Notes under the pieces: generated by a model
Told to the model about the DNA's origin: nothing
The model's database searches: none
The model's input: only the letters and a program-made list of their open reading frames with translations
NCBI GenBank assembly: GCA_031835245.1
Contig: JAVKOQ010000010.1
Location: 186,001-250,000 of the forward strand
DNA length: 64,000 bases
From: Balamuthia mandrillaris
Lineage: Eukaryota; Discosea; Longamoebia; Balamuthiidae
Reading direction: 5' to 3'
Program-made: the position numbers and the translations under genes
Shown: one piece after another, positions 46,229 to 57,772 of the stretch
Position numbering within the stretch: position 1 is the stretch's first letter
Layout of the letters: each line of letters opens with the position of its first letter

Positions 46229-46272
<44 letters not shown>

Positions 46273-46946
46273 GCAAGAAGAAGAAGAAGAAGAAGAAGAA
46301 CAAGAAGAAGAGAGTGAGAGGGATAAGTGTACATGTCTTGAGGAAGGGTGGCACTCTCAACGGTATCATAGACCATCAAATTACCCCCAGTCAAAACGGT
46401 CAAGTCTTTGAGAGAAGCCAGTCCCACGTATTTGCTTGTGACAACAAAAAGATCGATACAAGTTCCAGCCTCTGCTGCTCTTTCCGCCTGCGCATAGCAT
46501 GTTCAAAATTTAATAATAACAAATTTTGAAAAAGAGCAAGTGGAATCCGACCTGTTCTAGGTAAAAACGATGCTGAGGCTTTAAGGAGTCTACACTTTCG
46601 TTGCCATCATCCAGAGCACCGATACCGTAGTTGGGCCACCCACAAAGGAATGTCAATAAACGGACTAGGCAATAGAATGTTAATGAAGTTAAGGCAGAAA
46701 TGAGACTAAGGAGAAGTATAAGAGATGATCAAACCATTCTTGATACTTGATCCAAAGAGCTCAAGGAAATCAATGGTGGACTTTATGGCTGGACCAAATC
46801 CTCGTTGTGCATTTTCATTTCCTACAAGAGTGCTTCCATTGACGACTCGCAAACTATCTATTGCAGCTGCGACATTGGCTTCATTGCTGGATAACTGTCA
46901 TGTTTGTAATTAAGGTAAAGAGTGTTCTCAGCGAGAGCGAGAGAGC

Positions 46947-47026
<80 letters not shown>

Positions 47027-47947
47027 ATTTACCTCTACCAGAAAATTGCAAAGAGGGAGGACTTCTTCGAGACCAATGGAGCAACTACCTTCCGAACGTA
47101 CTCCCACATGTTTCACGTGAGGAACAGGACTGGCAAGGTCATATACGCTCACCCTCCCTGAAAACGTCACTAGCCCAAATAGACAGCTCGGTGGCAATGC
47201 TTTATGTGCACCTGGTGTTATTCATTTGGCAGCGAGAACGAGGGAACAACGACAGAAGAGAGAGCAAGATAACGAGAACGAGAGAAGAGAAGAAGAAGAG
47301 AGCAAGAGAACAATAGAGCAAGAGAAGAGAAGAGGCGAGAAGAAGAGAGGAGAAGAAGAGACGAGAAACGAGAGACAAGCGAAAGAGATGAGAGAAGCGA
47401 GATAGAAACCTTTCAAAGCACCAAGGAGTCCACTCTTCACCAACTCAAGGCTCTCGGGTGTGCCACTCACATCCACAAGGGCAATGAACACGGCCTGGGG
47501 CGGCAAGGCCAGTTCTCCCTGCTGCTGCTCCGCCTCATCGGGCACTTGGAACTCCACAAAATTGTACTTGAGCTCGGGCAGGACACGTCTCTTCTGCGGG
47601 GTGGAGTAGCGACGTGAGGGCTTGTTGACGTTGTCGCAGAGGCAGCACTGCCACCCGTTCAGCCCAAATGTGGCGTAGGGGTTGATGTAGGCGAAGCACT
47701 GCTGGCAGCGGGCTATTTTGGAGACCTTGACGTTGGTCTCCTTGAGGAGGCCTTCCTCGGGAGAGATGAAGGGCTGCACCACCACTCCCCATGGCAAACC
47801 GCTTGCTTGCTTCATTCCAGCTGAGGGAGGAGCGTGACAAGACAAAAAACGGGTTCGAAGTAGTGTGAGAAGAACGAAGTCATCAGAGTTTTACAAAAAG
47901 CACGTACTGCTTTCCGGAAAGTGTTGAAGAGAAAGCCTTAGCGCCAT
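44568..47947 (-). CDS. Sec23/Sec24-family COPII coat protein
   Basis: Ten exons: 47947-47908, 47820-47410, 47211-47033, 46894-46735, 46664-46552, 46487-46333, 46149-45952, 45844-45661, 45567-45352, 45266-44568; about 784 residues. The N-terminus carries the Sec23/24 zinc ribbon (CQQC then CCLC about 18 residues later). A trunk domain follows (FIALVDVSGTPESLELVKSG, LFGLVTFSGRVSVYD, GSSIKN), then the beta-sandwich (ASHAMLRLRTSEEF), a helical region (VQMAFAYTYIPSLHD) and a gelsolin-like tail. It is shorter than Sec24 and lacks its Pro-rich N-tail. It looks closer to divergent Sec23-like proteins of plants and protists. The role is probably in ER export vesicle coats. GA-repeat introns are frequent. 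Confidence 0.82.
45596..45630. repeat. (GA)n in Sec23/24-family intron
   Basis: GA on the plus strand, CT in sense, between exons 8 and 9. Confidence 0.9.
46231..46269. repeat. (GA)n followed by (GAA)n in Sec23/24-family intron
   Basis: GA run next to a GAA run (to 46308), sense-strand CT and TTC, between exons 6 and 7. Confidence 0.9.
46938..47022. repeat. (GA)n in Sec23/24-family intron
   Basis: About 85 bp of interrupted GA starting ten bases from the donor at 47032, sense-strand CT. Confidence 0.9.
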
Positions 47948-48199
47948 GGTGGAACGTGACGAGAGTGAGAAGGAAGGAAAGAAACGGGCAAAGACAAAGA
48001 CCAAATGGAGGACTCGCCAGAAGAGCAGCGCTTCTTTCTTCTCTTTTCTTTCTTTTTGGGGTGTGGCGCGTGCTTGACATTTTTGTCATATTTGGCATTC
48101 TTTCATACGATCGAAATTCTATTGAAATCAAAATTGATATTACGATCAGCTGACGTGTGTTGTCTGCATAAATTCAGCGAGCCGAAGAGAGCGGATGTG

Positions 48200-49080
48200 A
48201 TGGATGAGAATGCTGAGAGCTGCGAGGACCCCAAAGAGGTCTTTGAGATCTTTGACGAGGAGAACCGTTTGGTAGGAAAAGAGTACAGAGGCAAGGTGCA
48301 TAAGCTAGGCCTGTTGCACCGGTCGGTTAACGTGCTGCTCATCAGCGACAAAGGAGAACTGCTGCTGCAGAAACGCTCTTCCAGAAAATTAATCTGTCCC
48401 TCTTGTTGGGACCTTTCGGTACCTTTTTTTTTTTCCATAACTCTCGTTCATGGAGTGGTTGGCTCTCATCTATGTCTCAAAAACGACACCAGGTATCAGA
48501 GCATTTACAACCAGGAGAGACATTTCAAGCCGCTGTACTAAGAGGCCTCAAGGAAGAGCTCCATTTGGACGTAGCGGCCTCTCTCGATGCTGACAAAGAC
48601 ATCAAACGCATACGCGCGGCACACCTCTGTCGAACAGACTATCCGCAACAAGGCTTGAAGGACTACGAATGGAACGAGTGTTGGGCTGTCCGCCTGGCAA
48701 TCGGCAACGATGAACACCTCCTGGAGGTCCAAGTGGACCAAGAAGAGGTCAGCGAGGCCAAATGGGTTCCTCTTCCAGAGGTCACTCGCATGGTGCGTGT
48801 TCATCGCTCTAGAAACAACAACCTTTGCAAGCACAACAACGAGGATGACGATAGTCGACAGAGAATTGTGGAATGGAGAAGCAGAGACGATGATCATGAA
48901 GAAGAAGTTGTGTGGAGGCTGGACAACCACGAAGAAGAGGAGGAGGTCATCAGGTTAACCCCATGGTTCCTCAGCGAATGGGGCTTCTTGGTAAGGCAGC
49001 TGGGCAAAACCAACCCCAACCACCCCACAGAGGAGGACAGCCCTCTTTCCTGGTTCTCTCCAGTGTCTGCTTGCCAGTGA
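48200..49080 (+). CDS. Nudix hydrolase, IPP-isomerase/YfcD-like, with variant Nudix box
   Basis: Two exons (48200-48418, 48493-49080), 268 residues. The N-terminal strand FEIFDEENRLVGKEYRGKVH and LLHRSVNVLLISDKGELLLQKRS match the IDI/YfcD Nudix subfamily, and WDLSVSEHLQPGETF leads into the helix. The Nudix box reads GETFQAAVLRGLKEEL: the two catalytic Glu at the end are present, but the Glu after Arg is Gly. An acidic insert (RMTIVD-type region, about residues 200-235) precedes the C-terminus. Subfamily members hydrolyse diphosphate compounds; the substrate is unknown. The ATG at 48200 is the first start after an upstream stop in this frame. Confidence 0.82.
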
Positions 49081-49210
49081 TTGGAAAAAATTGTTAATAT
49101 TGTATGATTATTCTCGATATGTAACGATTATTGTTCATTATTCACAATATTATTGTACCTTTTCAGAGAAGAAAAAAACAAAACTTTAAAACCAAAAAAA
49201 AAAACAAAAG

Positions 49211-49650
49211 ATGTCTTTTGCAGAGGTATTCCCGGACGAAGTGTGCTTCCATATATTCAACCAGTTGAACAGGAAGGAGCTGTTTGTGGCTTCCTCTGTT
49301 TGCAGGTAAGACGTCGTCTGCTCCACATACTCGGAATTTTTAGAATTGAATTTTTTTTATATCAACAGGAGCTGGAGAGCTTTTATCAAGAACTATCCCG
49401 ACCTGTTTTGGTGGAAGAACATGCCCAAAGGGAAGAGCTCTCTGTGCAGCAACACATCTCTGGCTCATACGGGCGAGAAAGACACACAGATCTCCGACCT
49501 CCTCATCGGCAGCAACGGGATCATCGCTTGGGTTCGTTTCTCGTCCTTGCTTTTTTATTGTTTCTTACTTCTTTTCTGATGTTTCTCGCTTTCTTCTTCA
49601 TCTTGTTCCCCAAGCAGGTTCCTCGACCAGCTTGTGACATGCGTTTCTAG
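49211..49650 (+). CDS. Short F-box protein
   Basis: Three exons (49211-49305, 49369-49531, 49618-49650), 96 residues. The first 45 residues form an F-box: FPDEVCFHIFNQLNRKELFVASSVCRSWRAF, split here by intron 1 within the Arg codon. The short remainder (DLFWWKNMP, DTQISDLLIGSNGIIAW) lacks an obvious substrate-binding repeat. F-box proteins link substrates to SCF ubiquitin ligases through Skp1. The last exon adds only ten residues. The protein may be a truncated remnant of a larger F-box protein, or the gene may continue through an exon that I could not see before the NMNAT gene. Confidence 0.6.
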
Positions 49651-49786
49651 CTGGAGAAGAGAGAAAAAAGGTGGGTGCAGAGCGGTTCGTCAGCTTTGAA
49701 CTGAAATTGTATTATGTGAAAAAAAGAGAGAAGCCTTGTAAACAAAAAGAAAGAAAGAAAGAAAGAAAGAAGTAAAACAAGCGAAG

Positions 49787-50939
49787 ATGAGAGCATACTT
49801 CCCGTTGGATAAACTGAGAGAAAACTTGCGGCGCTGTAGAGAGGAGGAGGAGGAGGAGGTGGGAGCGGCAGGAAAAGAAAAAGAAGAGGAGGTTGCAGAA
49901 CAGAATGGCCAAAAGACCATTCGAAAAAAGCTTGTGCTCATAACCACAGGGACCTACTCCCCTGTGCACAGGATGCATCTCCACGTCTTTGAGGCCGCCA
50001 AGAAACTGTTGGAAGAGAAACATGGTTTCCAAGGTAATAATACCCCCCGGCTGTTTGCTGTTTCTTGTCATCGTTGTGTAACGCCGCACAAACTATCTAT
50101 AGTGGTGGCTGGTTTTGTGTCTCCGTCACACGACGAGTACGTCTGGCAAAAGCTCGAAACGGATGGCATTACCGGCTATCATCGGTTTTTACTTTTCTCT
50201 TTAGTTTTTGTGTTAAACTTGCTTGCTTCTTTCCTTCTCTTTGCTTACTGCCTGTTTCTTGTGTCCATGTAAACCCCAGAGAGGCAATGTTGCAGCTGGC
50301 CACCAAAGACAGCGACTGGATAAGCGTCTCCAGCTGGGAGCTCAATCAACCCTACTTTCAATCCATGTACAAAGCGACCCTAGCCCTTCACGGGCTGCTG
50401 CGCGAAGAGTTTGCTGAGCAAGAAGAGCTGCAAGTGATGTACCTCTGCGGCGCTGACCTGATCCCTCGCTGCGGAGGCATGACCAACCTGGGTGGCTTTC
50501 CCATTGTGGCCGTCGGGCGAGCGGGATACAGCGACAAGGTCAGAAAGGTCTTGGCTGCCAAGCAATCGGACTCAGCGATGGACGGGGCTCCCAGGAAGCA
50601 AACCCTCTATTTTGTGGAGGAGGATACAGAAGACATCAGTTCCACAAAGATGAGGTACTTGTCCATGATGCTCATCCTCTCTTTCTTTTTCCCTCTCTCC
50701 GTGGATAAAGGTTGTTGACAACCAGCTCTTTCAAACAACAAATAACCAGAGAGTATCTGCGAGAAGGCAAAGACTTGAGCTCCATGACTTTTCCTAGCGT
50801 GATAGAGTACCTCCATACCCACCAAAACGACCAAGGCGAGCAACCATTCTACCTCCAACACCACCCCGTACCCGAGCACGACATTTGGCGCTCCATCCCC
50901 ACGCCCACAAAGAACAAATCATCGTGTCGTCCCTCCTAG
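49787..50939 (+). CDS. Nicotinamide/nicotinate mononucleotide adenylyltransferase
   Basis: Four exons (49787-50033, 50103-50184, 50280-50654, 50750-50939), 297 residues. An acidic N-terminal extension (about 45 residues) precedes the Rossmann core. The nucleotidyl-transferase signature is GTYSPVHRMHL (the GxFxPxHxxH motif). SDWISVSSWELNQ, LCGADLI and ISSTKMREYLREG are all diagnostic of NMNAT. The enzyme joins NMN (or NaMN) and ATP to make NAD or its deamido form, the final common step of NAD synthesis. Length matches eukaryotic NMNATs. No nuclear signal is evident, so location is open. A very long CT tract follows the stop codon. Confidence 0.93.
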
Positions 50940-50962
50940 CCTGGATGTCGTTACTTGTGTTG

Positions 50963-51054
<92 letters not shown>

Positions 51055-51317
51055 GTTCCTTGTACACAGACACCAAACACTATAAAACGGGATCAGTTAT
51101 AGACTCTATTTTTCTCCTATAGGAAAAAAGATAATTCCCCGGTAGGTGGCTGGTGTGTGCTTACGTTATCGTTTATGCGCCTCTTCGTCCGTCTGATGTG
51201 GTTGTTACGTCCGTTTGATGGGGTGGTCCCCTTCTGATAAGAAGAATACACGTTAGCTCGTGTGCCTGAGGCTTAGCTCGTTAAGGCAACACAACAAAAC
51301 AGAAACACAGCAGCGAT
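50940..51317. other. Spacer dominated by a long CT tract
   Basis: 378 bp after the NMNAT stop: about 80 bp of pure CT (50971-51050), then promoter-like DNA for the next gene. No exon was seen. Confidence 0.6.
50971..51050. repeat. (CT)n, about 40 units, intergenic
   Basis: Longest uninterrupted CT run in the window. It begins about 30 bp after the NMNAT stop codon, so it probably lies in that gene's 3' UTR or the next promoter. Sense-strand CT as in introns. Confidence 0.95.
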
Positions 51318-51803
51318 ATGGTGAAGGTGTCCTTCAGAACGGTGGTTCCAGGCAAAGTGGACCAGGTCTTCCAGTACTTTGCCAACTTTGCCAACATCGC
51401 GGAATGGGATCCCGGCTGCAAGTCCTCCAAACTTTGTGCATCATTATCAGTTTCGGAAGGCGTCCGAGAGGGCACACGCTTCGACTTGGTAACAGTGTTC
51501 AAAGGCAGAGAATCCAAGATGACCTACGAAGTCAAAACGTACGAGGAGCCCCATAAGGTAGTCCTGGAGGGCTTCACTTCCATTGTTCACGCTCTGGACG
51601 AGATCCGCTTCAGCCAAGACGAGAACGACCCTGATCGGACTCGGGTGGAGTACGATGCCGACATCCGGCTAAGAGGCGTGTTCAAGCTGTTCACCCCTTT
51701 CATCCGCCGCTCCATCATGGAGCTGGCTCCTGCAGCCCAGCAGGGGTTCGAAGGCAAAGCCGGAGAACTCTTTGGCAAGGAGGAGGAGGAGGAGGAGGCA
51801 TAG
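51318..51803 (+). CDS. SRPBCC (START-like) domain protein
   Basis: Intronless, 161 residues. The whole protein is one helix-grip SRPBCC domain of the polyketide-cyclase/CoxG type: VSFRTVVPGKVDQVFQYFAN in the first strand and helix, AEWDPGCKSS, VSEGVREGTRFDLV, MTYEVKTYEEP and a long C-terminal helix (RSIMELAPAAQQGFEGKAG) ending in poly-Glu. These proteins bind hydrophobic ligands in a central cavity. Bacterial homologues are common and the absence of introns would fit lateral acquisition, but no codon-use difference is obvious by eye. No catalytic residues can be assigned. Confidence 0.8.
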   Translation: MVKVSFRTVVPGKVDQVFQYFANFANIAEWDPGCKSSKLCASLSVSEGVREGTRFDLVTVFKGRESKMTYEVKTYEEPHKVVLEGFTSIVHALDEIRFSQDENDPDRTRVEYDADIRLRGVFKLFTPFIRRSIMELAPAAQQGFEGKAGELFGKEEEEEEA

Positions 51804-51857
51804 GAGGGAAGCAGTATCATGTAAATAAATCCAAACAGCACCAATTATCGGGACGAC

Positions 51858-54347
51858 ATGATATTATTTCATGACGACACGAAAATAAAGGAGAGAAGAA
51901 CCGAAATGAAGATGGGCTTGCGGCGTAACGGCCTCGGCTTCGTCTTCCTTCAAGCCCTCTTCTTTTTCTGCGTGTACCGCTTTTGCTTGTTCCCGGAAGA
52001 CACGACCTCCTCGTTTTCCCTTCTCGTGCTCTCCGTCTCCTCCGTGCTGCTCGTGTTCATCGCTTTGATCCTTCTCTTCTTTTTCGTCTTCAATGAAGAC
52101 GTGCCAAAGCCGCCGCGTTCCGTCTCTTTGCTCGCTGTGGGCTTTGTGGCTTGCGCGTCCTTGGTGGATGCCTTTTGGTGGCCGGTGATCCGTTACACCT
52201 GGCACGAGCTGTGGTGGCAGACGGGCATGACACTTCTCTCGGCCTTTGTGGCGTTCTTTTACTTGCATGTCTACCGCGATGACGACACGTGGATCATTTT
52301 CAAACAGGTTCCCTTTCTTTTTTTTTGTCTTCTTCTTTATTCTTTTTTCTTTTCTCTTTTTTCTTTTTTCTTTTTTCTTTTTTCTTTTTTCTTTTTTCTT
52401 TTTCTTTTTCTTTTTCTTTTTCTTTTTCTTTTTCTTTTTCTTTTTCTTTTTCTTTTTCTTTTTCTTTTTCTTTTCTTATGACACACTATGCAACAAACCA
52501 ACCAAACAGGGCATAAACATGATAACGTCTGTTTCTGGCCAGACCTGGCTGAACCTGATGGGGTGGTTCTTCAGCGCTAGGGCGGTGCGCCACTTTCGGC
52601 ATCACGCCTTTGGCAAGCGCAAACGACCGACCAAGCAACGGAGGAACGACCAGGACGTCAAACAAGAACAAAGCGCAGCACCTCCGCTCTCTCTTCGCCC
52701 TGCCCCTGTCTTCAATCCTTCTTTGTTTCTCCGATCGCCTTTGTTGGACGAGGCCTATTCTGCTATAGCTGCCAACAAACGACAACCACAACGCGAGAAG
52801 GCGAAAGAAAAGATGAACGAAGTGGAGGAGACAAAAGAAAGAACGTGGGTCGTGAATCCAAGTTTGTTGGTGAGAAGGAACGCCAGCAAGTTTTGCTTTG
52901 GAGAGCTGCGAAAGAGGCAGATGGACCCGTTCTGCGTGTTGCTGCACGATGTGGTTGGACCCGTCGTGCATGTTCAACATCCAGGAAGCAAGATCTGGCA
53001 CACTTACTCCCTTACACCAGTGTCTTGCAACAACAACGATTACGACAAGGAGGATGATAAAGCAAGAGAGTCACGTGTGGTGATAGAAGATAAGTTCATC
53101 GCACTGAGAAGAGTGTATTATCGGATGGAACGAGAGAGAAAAGAAGAAAAAAGAAGACAAGCTACTGGTAATGATACCTTAGGTTCTTCTTCTTCATCGT
53201 CATCGCTATCAGACAAGCAAAAAGAGAGCAAGTTATCTCCCACCGACAAGCAAGAAACGGAACAGCAAAAGAGACGCAGAGAAGCATGGGAAGCGCAGCA
53301 AAAGAAACAAAAGGAGGCAGAGGAGGAGGCTCGAAAGATTGCCGAGCAACAAGACCGTCAAGTAGAAGGCCTGGTTGCCAAAGGCTTGCAACTCTTTGAT
53401 GCTTTATCTCGTCTCAACAAGAACTTCAATCAACATCACAAAAAGAAAAAGAAGGAACAACAGGAACAGCAGCAGCAGCAGCAGAAGGACTCGAATGACG
53501 AGGAAGAGGCCGGCAAAAAGACAAACCAGAATAAGAGCAAAGAGATCAGCAAAGGAGAGCTCATGGGGGAGTATGGATTGACAGAGGAGGTAATCGTCCG
53601 TTTGGAGATGGCACAAGTGTTGGTGGCTCCATCTTGGATGGAGGAGGAAGAAGAACGATGGAAAAGAAAGTTGGAGAGGGCGCGAATGCAGATGGACACC
53701 CGCGGATGGACCGTGTTGGCGGACCTGCTTCCTCCTTTGCAGCTGGAGGCCTTTCGTTGTTATTGCAACAAACGTAAGCAAGAGGAAGACATCAATCCTT
53801 CTATGTACGTTTTCCTGTTGCTTTCCTTTTATCTTCTGTTTGCTAAACAGCCGCTTCGCAATGCAGAAATGGGTATAACTACAAGTGGTCTGACTCAGTG
53901 GCGAGTATGTTCAACTCGTTCTTCACGCCAGTCATTCAGCGAATCATAGAAGAGCAAATCCTCCCCATTCAGAGCCTCATCCTCTACTACGACGAAGGCT
54001 CCTTCCTCGACCTCCACGTCGACTGGCATCCTTTTGCCTTCTCTCTCAGCTATGCCATCGACTGCTTCTCTTCTTGTTCTTCTTCTGGTTCTTCTTCTTC
54101 TTCTTCTTCTTCCACAACTACAGCCGAAACGAAACGAGCGGCGTGGCCCTTGTCCCTCATCTCCAAACAGGAAGACGCCGCTCTGATCGACCTGGGGCTG
54201 GCCTTCGGGGAGGCCGTGCTGTTCAAAGGGCAGGAGCTGCCGCATTACCGGGACAGGCTGCCCGCCGGCAACTCGGTCATTTCCGTGTCCTTCTCCTGGG
54301 ACAGGAAGGAGCGCTTGCGTGGCACCGTTCAACCGACCTACACTTAA
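51858..54347 (+). CDS. Four-span membrane protein fused to a 2OG-Fe(II) dioxygenase domain
   Basis: Three exons (51858-52307, 52510-53804, 53867-54347), 741 residues. Four hydrophobic segments lie in the first 150 residues (FVFLQALFFFCVYRF, VLLVFIALILLFFFVF, SLLAVGFVACASLV, TLLSAFVAFFYLHVY). A soluble region then includes a basic linker and a long Gln/Lys/Glu coiled coil (about 400-530). The C-terminal domain begins RGWTVLADLLPPLQLEAFR and has the iron ligands H-x-D in LDLHVDWHPF and a distal His in GQELPHYRDRLPAG within a double-stranded beta-helix pattern. The fold is 2-oxoglutarate/Fe(II) oxygenase; the substrate is unknown. An in-frame ATG at 51906 is an alternative start. The stop of the upstream gene is only 54 bp away. 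Confidence 0.75.
52315..52474. repeat. TTTTTC repeat in oxygenase intron 1
   Basis: About 160 bp of TTTTCTT/TTTTTC hexamer-like units on the sense strand, nearly filling the intron after the donor at 52308. Confidence 0.9.
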
Positions 54348-54810
54348 CAAAAAAAACATTACACATTTTAAAAAAATAAAAATAAAATAAAATAAAATAA
54401 AATAAATATAAAATATAAAATATAAAATATAAAAAAAGGTGACGTCAGATGGGAATGACGTCACCAGCCTAAAAATAAATGAAACGAACCGCTAAAAGGA
54501 ATGTAATGCCTTATATTGGATGGACACATATTGGCTTAGCAACCACAAAGAAGAGAGAACACAACACGAAAAGAAAGGCCCACCAAACAAACAAGAATTG
54601 CTTTCTTTCGCTTTGGTGTTTTTTTTTTTTTGGAGGGAAAACAAAAAAAAAATAGGAATAATAAGGTGAACCCTTTCTTTTCTTCTTTCTTTCTTTCTTT
54701 CTCTTTTTTGTTTGGAGAATTAAAAATAAAATAAAATAGAACGAAATCGACTTTGAAGCCGCCAGGGAGTTGTTTTTTGTGCGCTCTTCTTCTTTGCAAA
54801 AGAGAAGGTC
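54348..54810. other. AT-rich spacer
   Basis: 463 bp between two plus-strand genes with AATAAAATAAAAT repeats just after the stop (likely polyadenylation region) and an inverted TGACGTCA-type pair near 54440-54463. No coding exon. Confidence 0.5.
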
Positions 54811-57567
54811 ATGCAAAGCACTCGCTCCTCAGAGCAGAGTCACAACAACCCCACACAACTCCAAAAGATGGACCAACAAAGCAAACAACCACAATCTTCG
54901 GCCAACAACCATAACGGCGGAGTTGTTGTCCGAGGAAGGTCTTCCTCCATCTCTCACCCCGGTTTAACTTTTGCCGAAGAGCAACAACAGGCTCAACACA
55001 GGAATAATAACCCTTTGAGCCTGACCACCGACGCGACCTCCCCCAAGCGAGACAAGCGCAAGTCAAAGCTAGGACTCTTGCTGGAGCGGTCCAAAAGGGA
55101 CGCCAGGAAAAAGCGAGGAGAAACACTTAAACCGGAAATGCTCTCCACGGCAACCTCAACCCCTTCCCAAGAACACTTGCTGGAAGAGGAGGAGGAGAAA
55201 GGCGGAGGAGGTCGTCGCTCGGGCTCCTCCTCCTTTCGCTCTCGCCGAGTCTCTTCGTTTGATGATCTTGTTACATTAGGAGCGGAAAGCTCTTCTTCAA
55301 CTTCTTCGGGTTGGCGTGAAACGTCCTCCTCCAATAGTTCTCCCGCCTCTTCTTCTCCTCGTCAACTTACACAAAAACCCATACAAACTTCTTCCACATC
55401 CCGATCCGCCGAAACGTTTTGGCCGAAAGAAAAGAAAGAAAAAGCGATGGATGAAGCAACAGAGCAAAAAGAGAAAGAAGAAAAACGAGAAAAAGAAGGA
55501 GAAAAGGGAGAAGAAGAAGGAGAAGAAGAAGAGCAAGAGCACAACAAAGGAGCCCATCCGCCAGAACAAACCAAAGTATCGAGTCTTGCAAAGATCGGGC
55601 ATAGCTTGCTCTCCACCTCCATGCTGCCGTTCCTGGGCATAGGAGAGGTCTCCAACTCCCTCTCCAAGACCGTTAAACACGGCTTCCGAGAGAAAGAGAG
55701 AGAGGGGCCGCCGGACGAGCGAGAGCTACGGCGCCGCTCCGCCCGATTCCTGTGGAGCAGCTGGAAGTTCAGACCATCCTCCACGGAGAGCAACAATCCA
55801 AGGGACCGAACGATGCCTATTGCCAAGTCTCACGGATCGTTCTTCCAATCAGAAGATGAGAGCGGTCTTACTGCAGTTCCTTCTTCTTCTTCTAATACTC
55901 CTATTCCCTCTTCTTCGTTATCTACTTCAACGACTTCTGCTTCTTCTTCAAGCTCACATCAGCATCAACACCCTGTTGGAAGTAGTAATGGAGGAGGCGG
56001 GGGCTCGGTTGTGGTAATGTCGGATAGCGGTGACGAGGAAGAGAAAGCAGCCAATGCTGAAAAGACCAAAAAGAAGAAGAAAACAATTGCTGGCATGCCC
56101 ATTCTTTTGCCCAAGAGCGTAAGACTCTTCTCTCTTCTCTGCGTCTCTCTCGCTTCGCTTGTTAACTTGGTTTAAACCCTTTAGCCCAATCTATCAGCAT
56201 TGTGGTCTCCTTTCGAAGGAGCAGAAAAGAAAAGAGAAAGGCGAAGAAACCTTACTCTCTCCGGTGGTACTACCGCAAAGCCCAAAGGAGCAACTCAACA
56301 GGGAGCAGCTACAACGCAACAACAACCTCGCAACTCCGCTCCTTCCCCCGATTCCCTTTTGCCGGTCATGGAAGATGAAGACGGGAGCAACAGCTGCGCG
56401 AGCGCTAGTGGAAGTGGCAGCGAAAATGACTTTTCCGAGAGCAGACAGAAAAGAGCCATTCGAAGGAAGGATCCCTCGCGCTCGATAGGAACGGTGGAGG
56501 AACTGGAGGAGGAAGTGGTAAAGGACGGAGAGGGCAACTTTAAGGAAAGCATGAAGGTGAGAGAGTTGGAGAAGAAATTGGAGGAGACCAAAGCCATTCT
56601 CCAGTTGGAAATGGAGATGAGGGCCAGAGCAGAGAGATACCTTCAAGAAATGCAGAAAGGAGGGAACGGAGATGTTGAGGTGAAGAAGATGAAGTTGAGT
56701 CTTCTTTCTTCCTCTTCTTCTCAAGCTGATGATGATGAGAAAAAAGAGAAGCAAAAAGAAGACGTCAACAAAACCGAACGAGGAAAGAGCGTGGCGGATC
56801 TTTGCGGTTTCGACTTGGAGAATGTGGATCTCTCGTTGTTGGGTTTGCCGGAGGGAGACCACGCGAAAAAGCCTATAGCATCGAACGTAAAGCAACAACA
56901 GCAACAAAGGGCATTCATCTTACCAGCCATTCCGTCTGTATCACGTTCGCAACGAAAAGAAGAAGATGAGGAAGAAGAAGATGATGACGAAGAGGAACCT
57001 TCAGGAATGGTCATGGAAGCAGAGTCAGAGTCGGAGGCGGAGATGTCAAAGATAAGGCCAAAGAGAGAGCCGCGCCCACCCTCTGTCATGTTCTCCCGAA
57101 AGTTGCACATCAGCTTCGATGACTTTGGTGGTGTGCTGGAAGACATCAGAAGAAAGAGAAACAATGGCAATTTTCCTCTCTCCTCTCGAGGAGACAAGAA
57201 CGCCACAGAGGAAGAGAGACGTACCTCTCATTCTGCCTCTGCTTCTCCTTCTCACATGGCAGCAACAACGAGCATCCGAAGAGAGGACAGAGGAGGAAGA
57301 AGAGAAGAGGAGGAAGAAAAAGAAGCAGGCAGCGAAAGCGGGAGTGGTACCATTCAACGTTTGTCAGTGGTAGTGCAGGAAGGAGAAGGAGAAGAAGGAG
57401 AAGGAGAGGCAGAAGAGCAGTCCGAGGCGAGCATTGATGAGAATCGAAGAAAGAGCTCCTTCGTAAAAGTGGCCAATGAGCTTGCAGGAGGAGAAGGCAG
57501 CTCAGATGACGACGATGGCGACGATGACGATGAAGACTGGGTGTGCGTGGAGGAGCTGGCGCAATGA
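54811..57567 (+). CDS. Large disordered protein with central coiled coil
   Basis: Two exons (54811-56118, 56185-57567), 896 residues. Composition is dominated by Ser, Glu, Lys, Arg and Gln with many SP and RxxS sites. A fairly ordered stretch is LARIGHSLLSTSMLPFLGI (about 265-290). A coiled coil (RELEKKLEETKAILQLEME, about 570-625) is followed by short motif blocks (LCGFDLENVDLSLLGLPE; SRKLHISFDDFGGVLEDIRR), then acidic runs and a C-terminal DDDDEDWVCVEELAQ. No catalytic domain was recognised. A scaffold or cytoskeleton-associated role is possible but unsupported. A later ATG (54868) could be used. Confidence 0.65.
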
Positions 57568-57772
57568 AAAAAGCAAACATGTCAGGGGAGATAAGAGAGA
57601 GGCAAGGAGCCACACATATGTGTGTGCGTTTTTGTTCATGTAGATATAATCTATGTAGCTGTACTTTTGCCTATCGTCTTATTCCTTCCAAACTAATTGA
57701 AAAAAAAAGAAAGCGAAAAAGTGAGAAGAAAGCATGTTTGCTGTTTTTTTTAAACTTCTCATAGGATGCATC

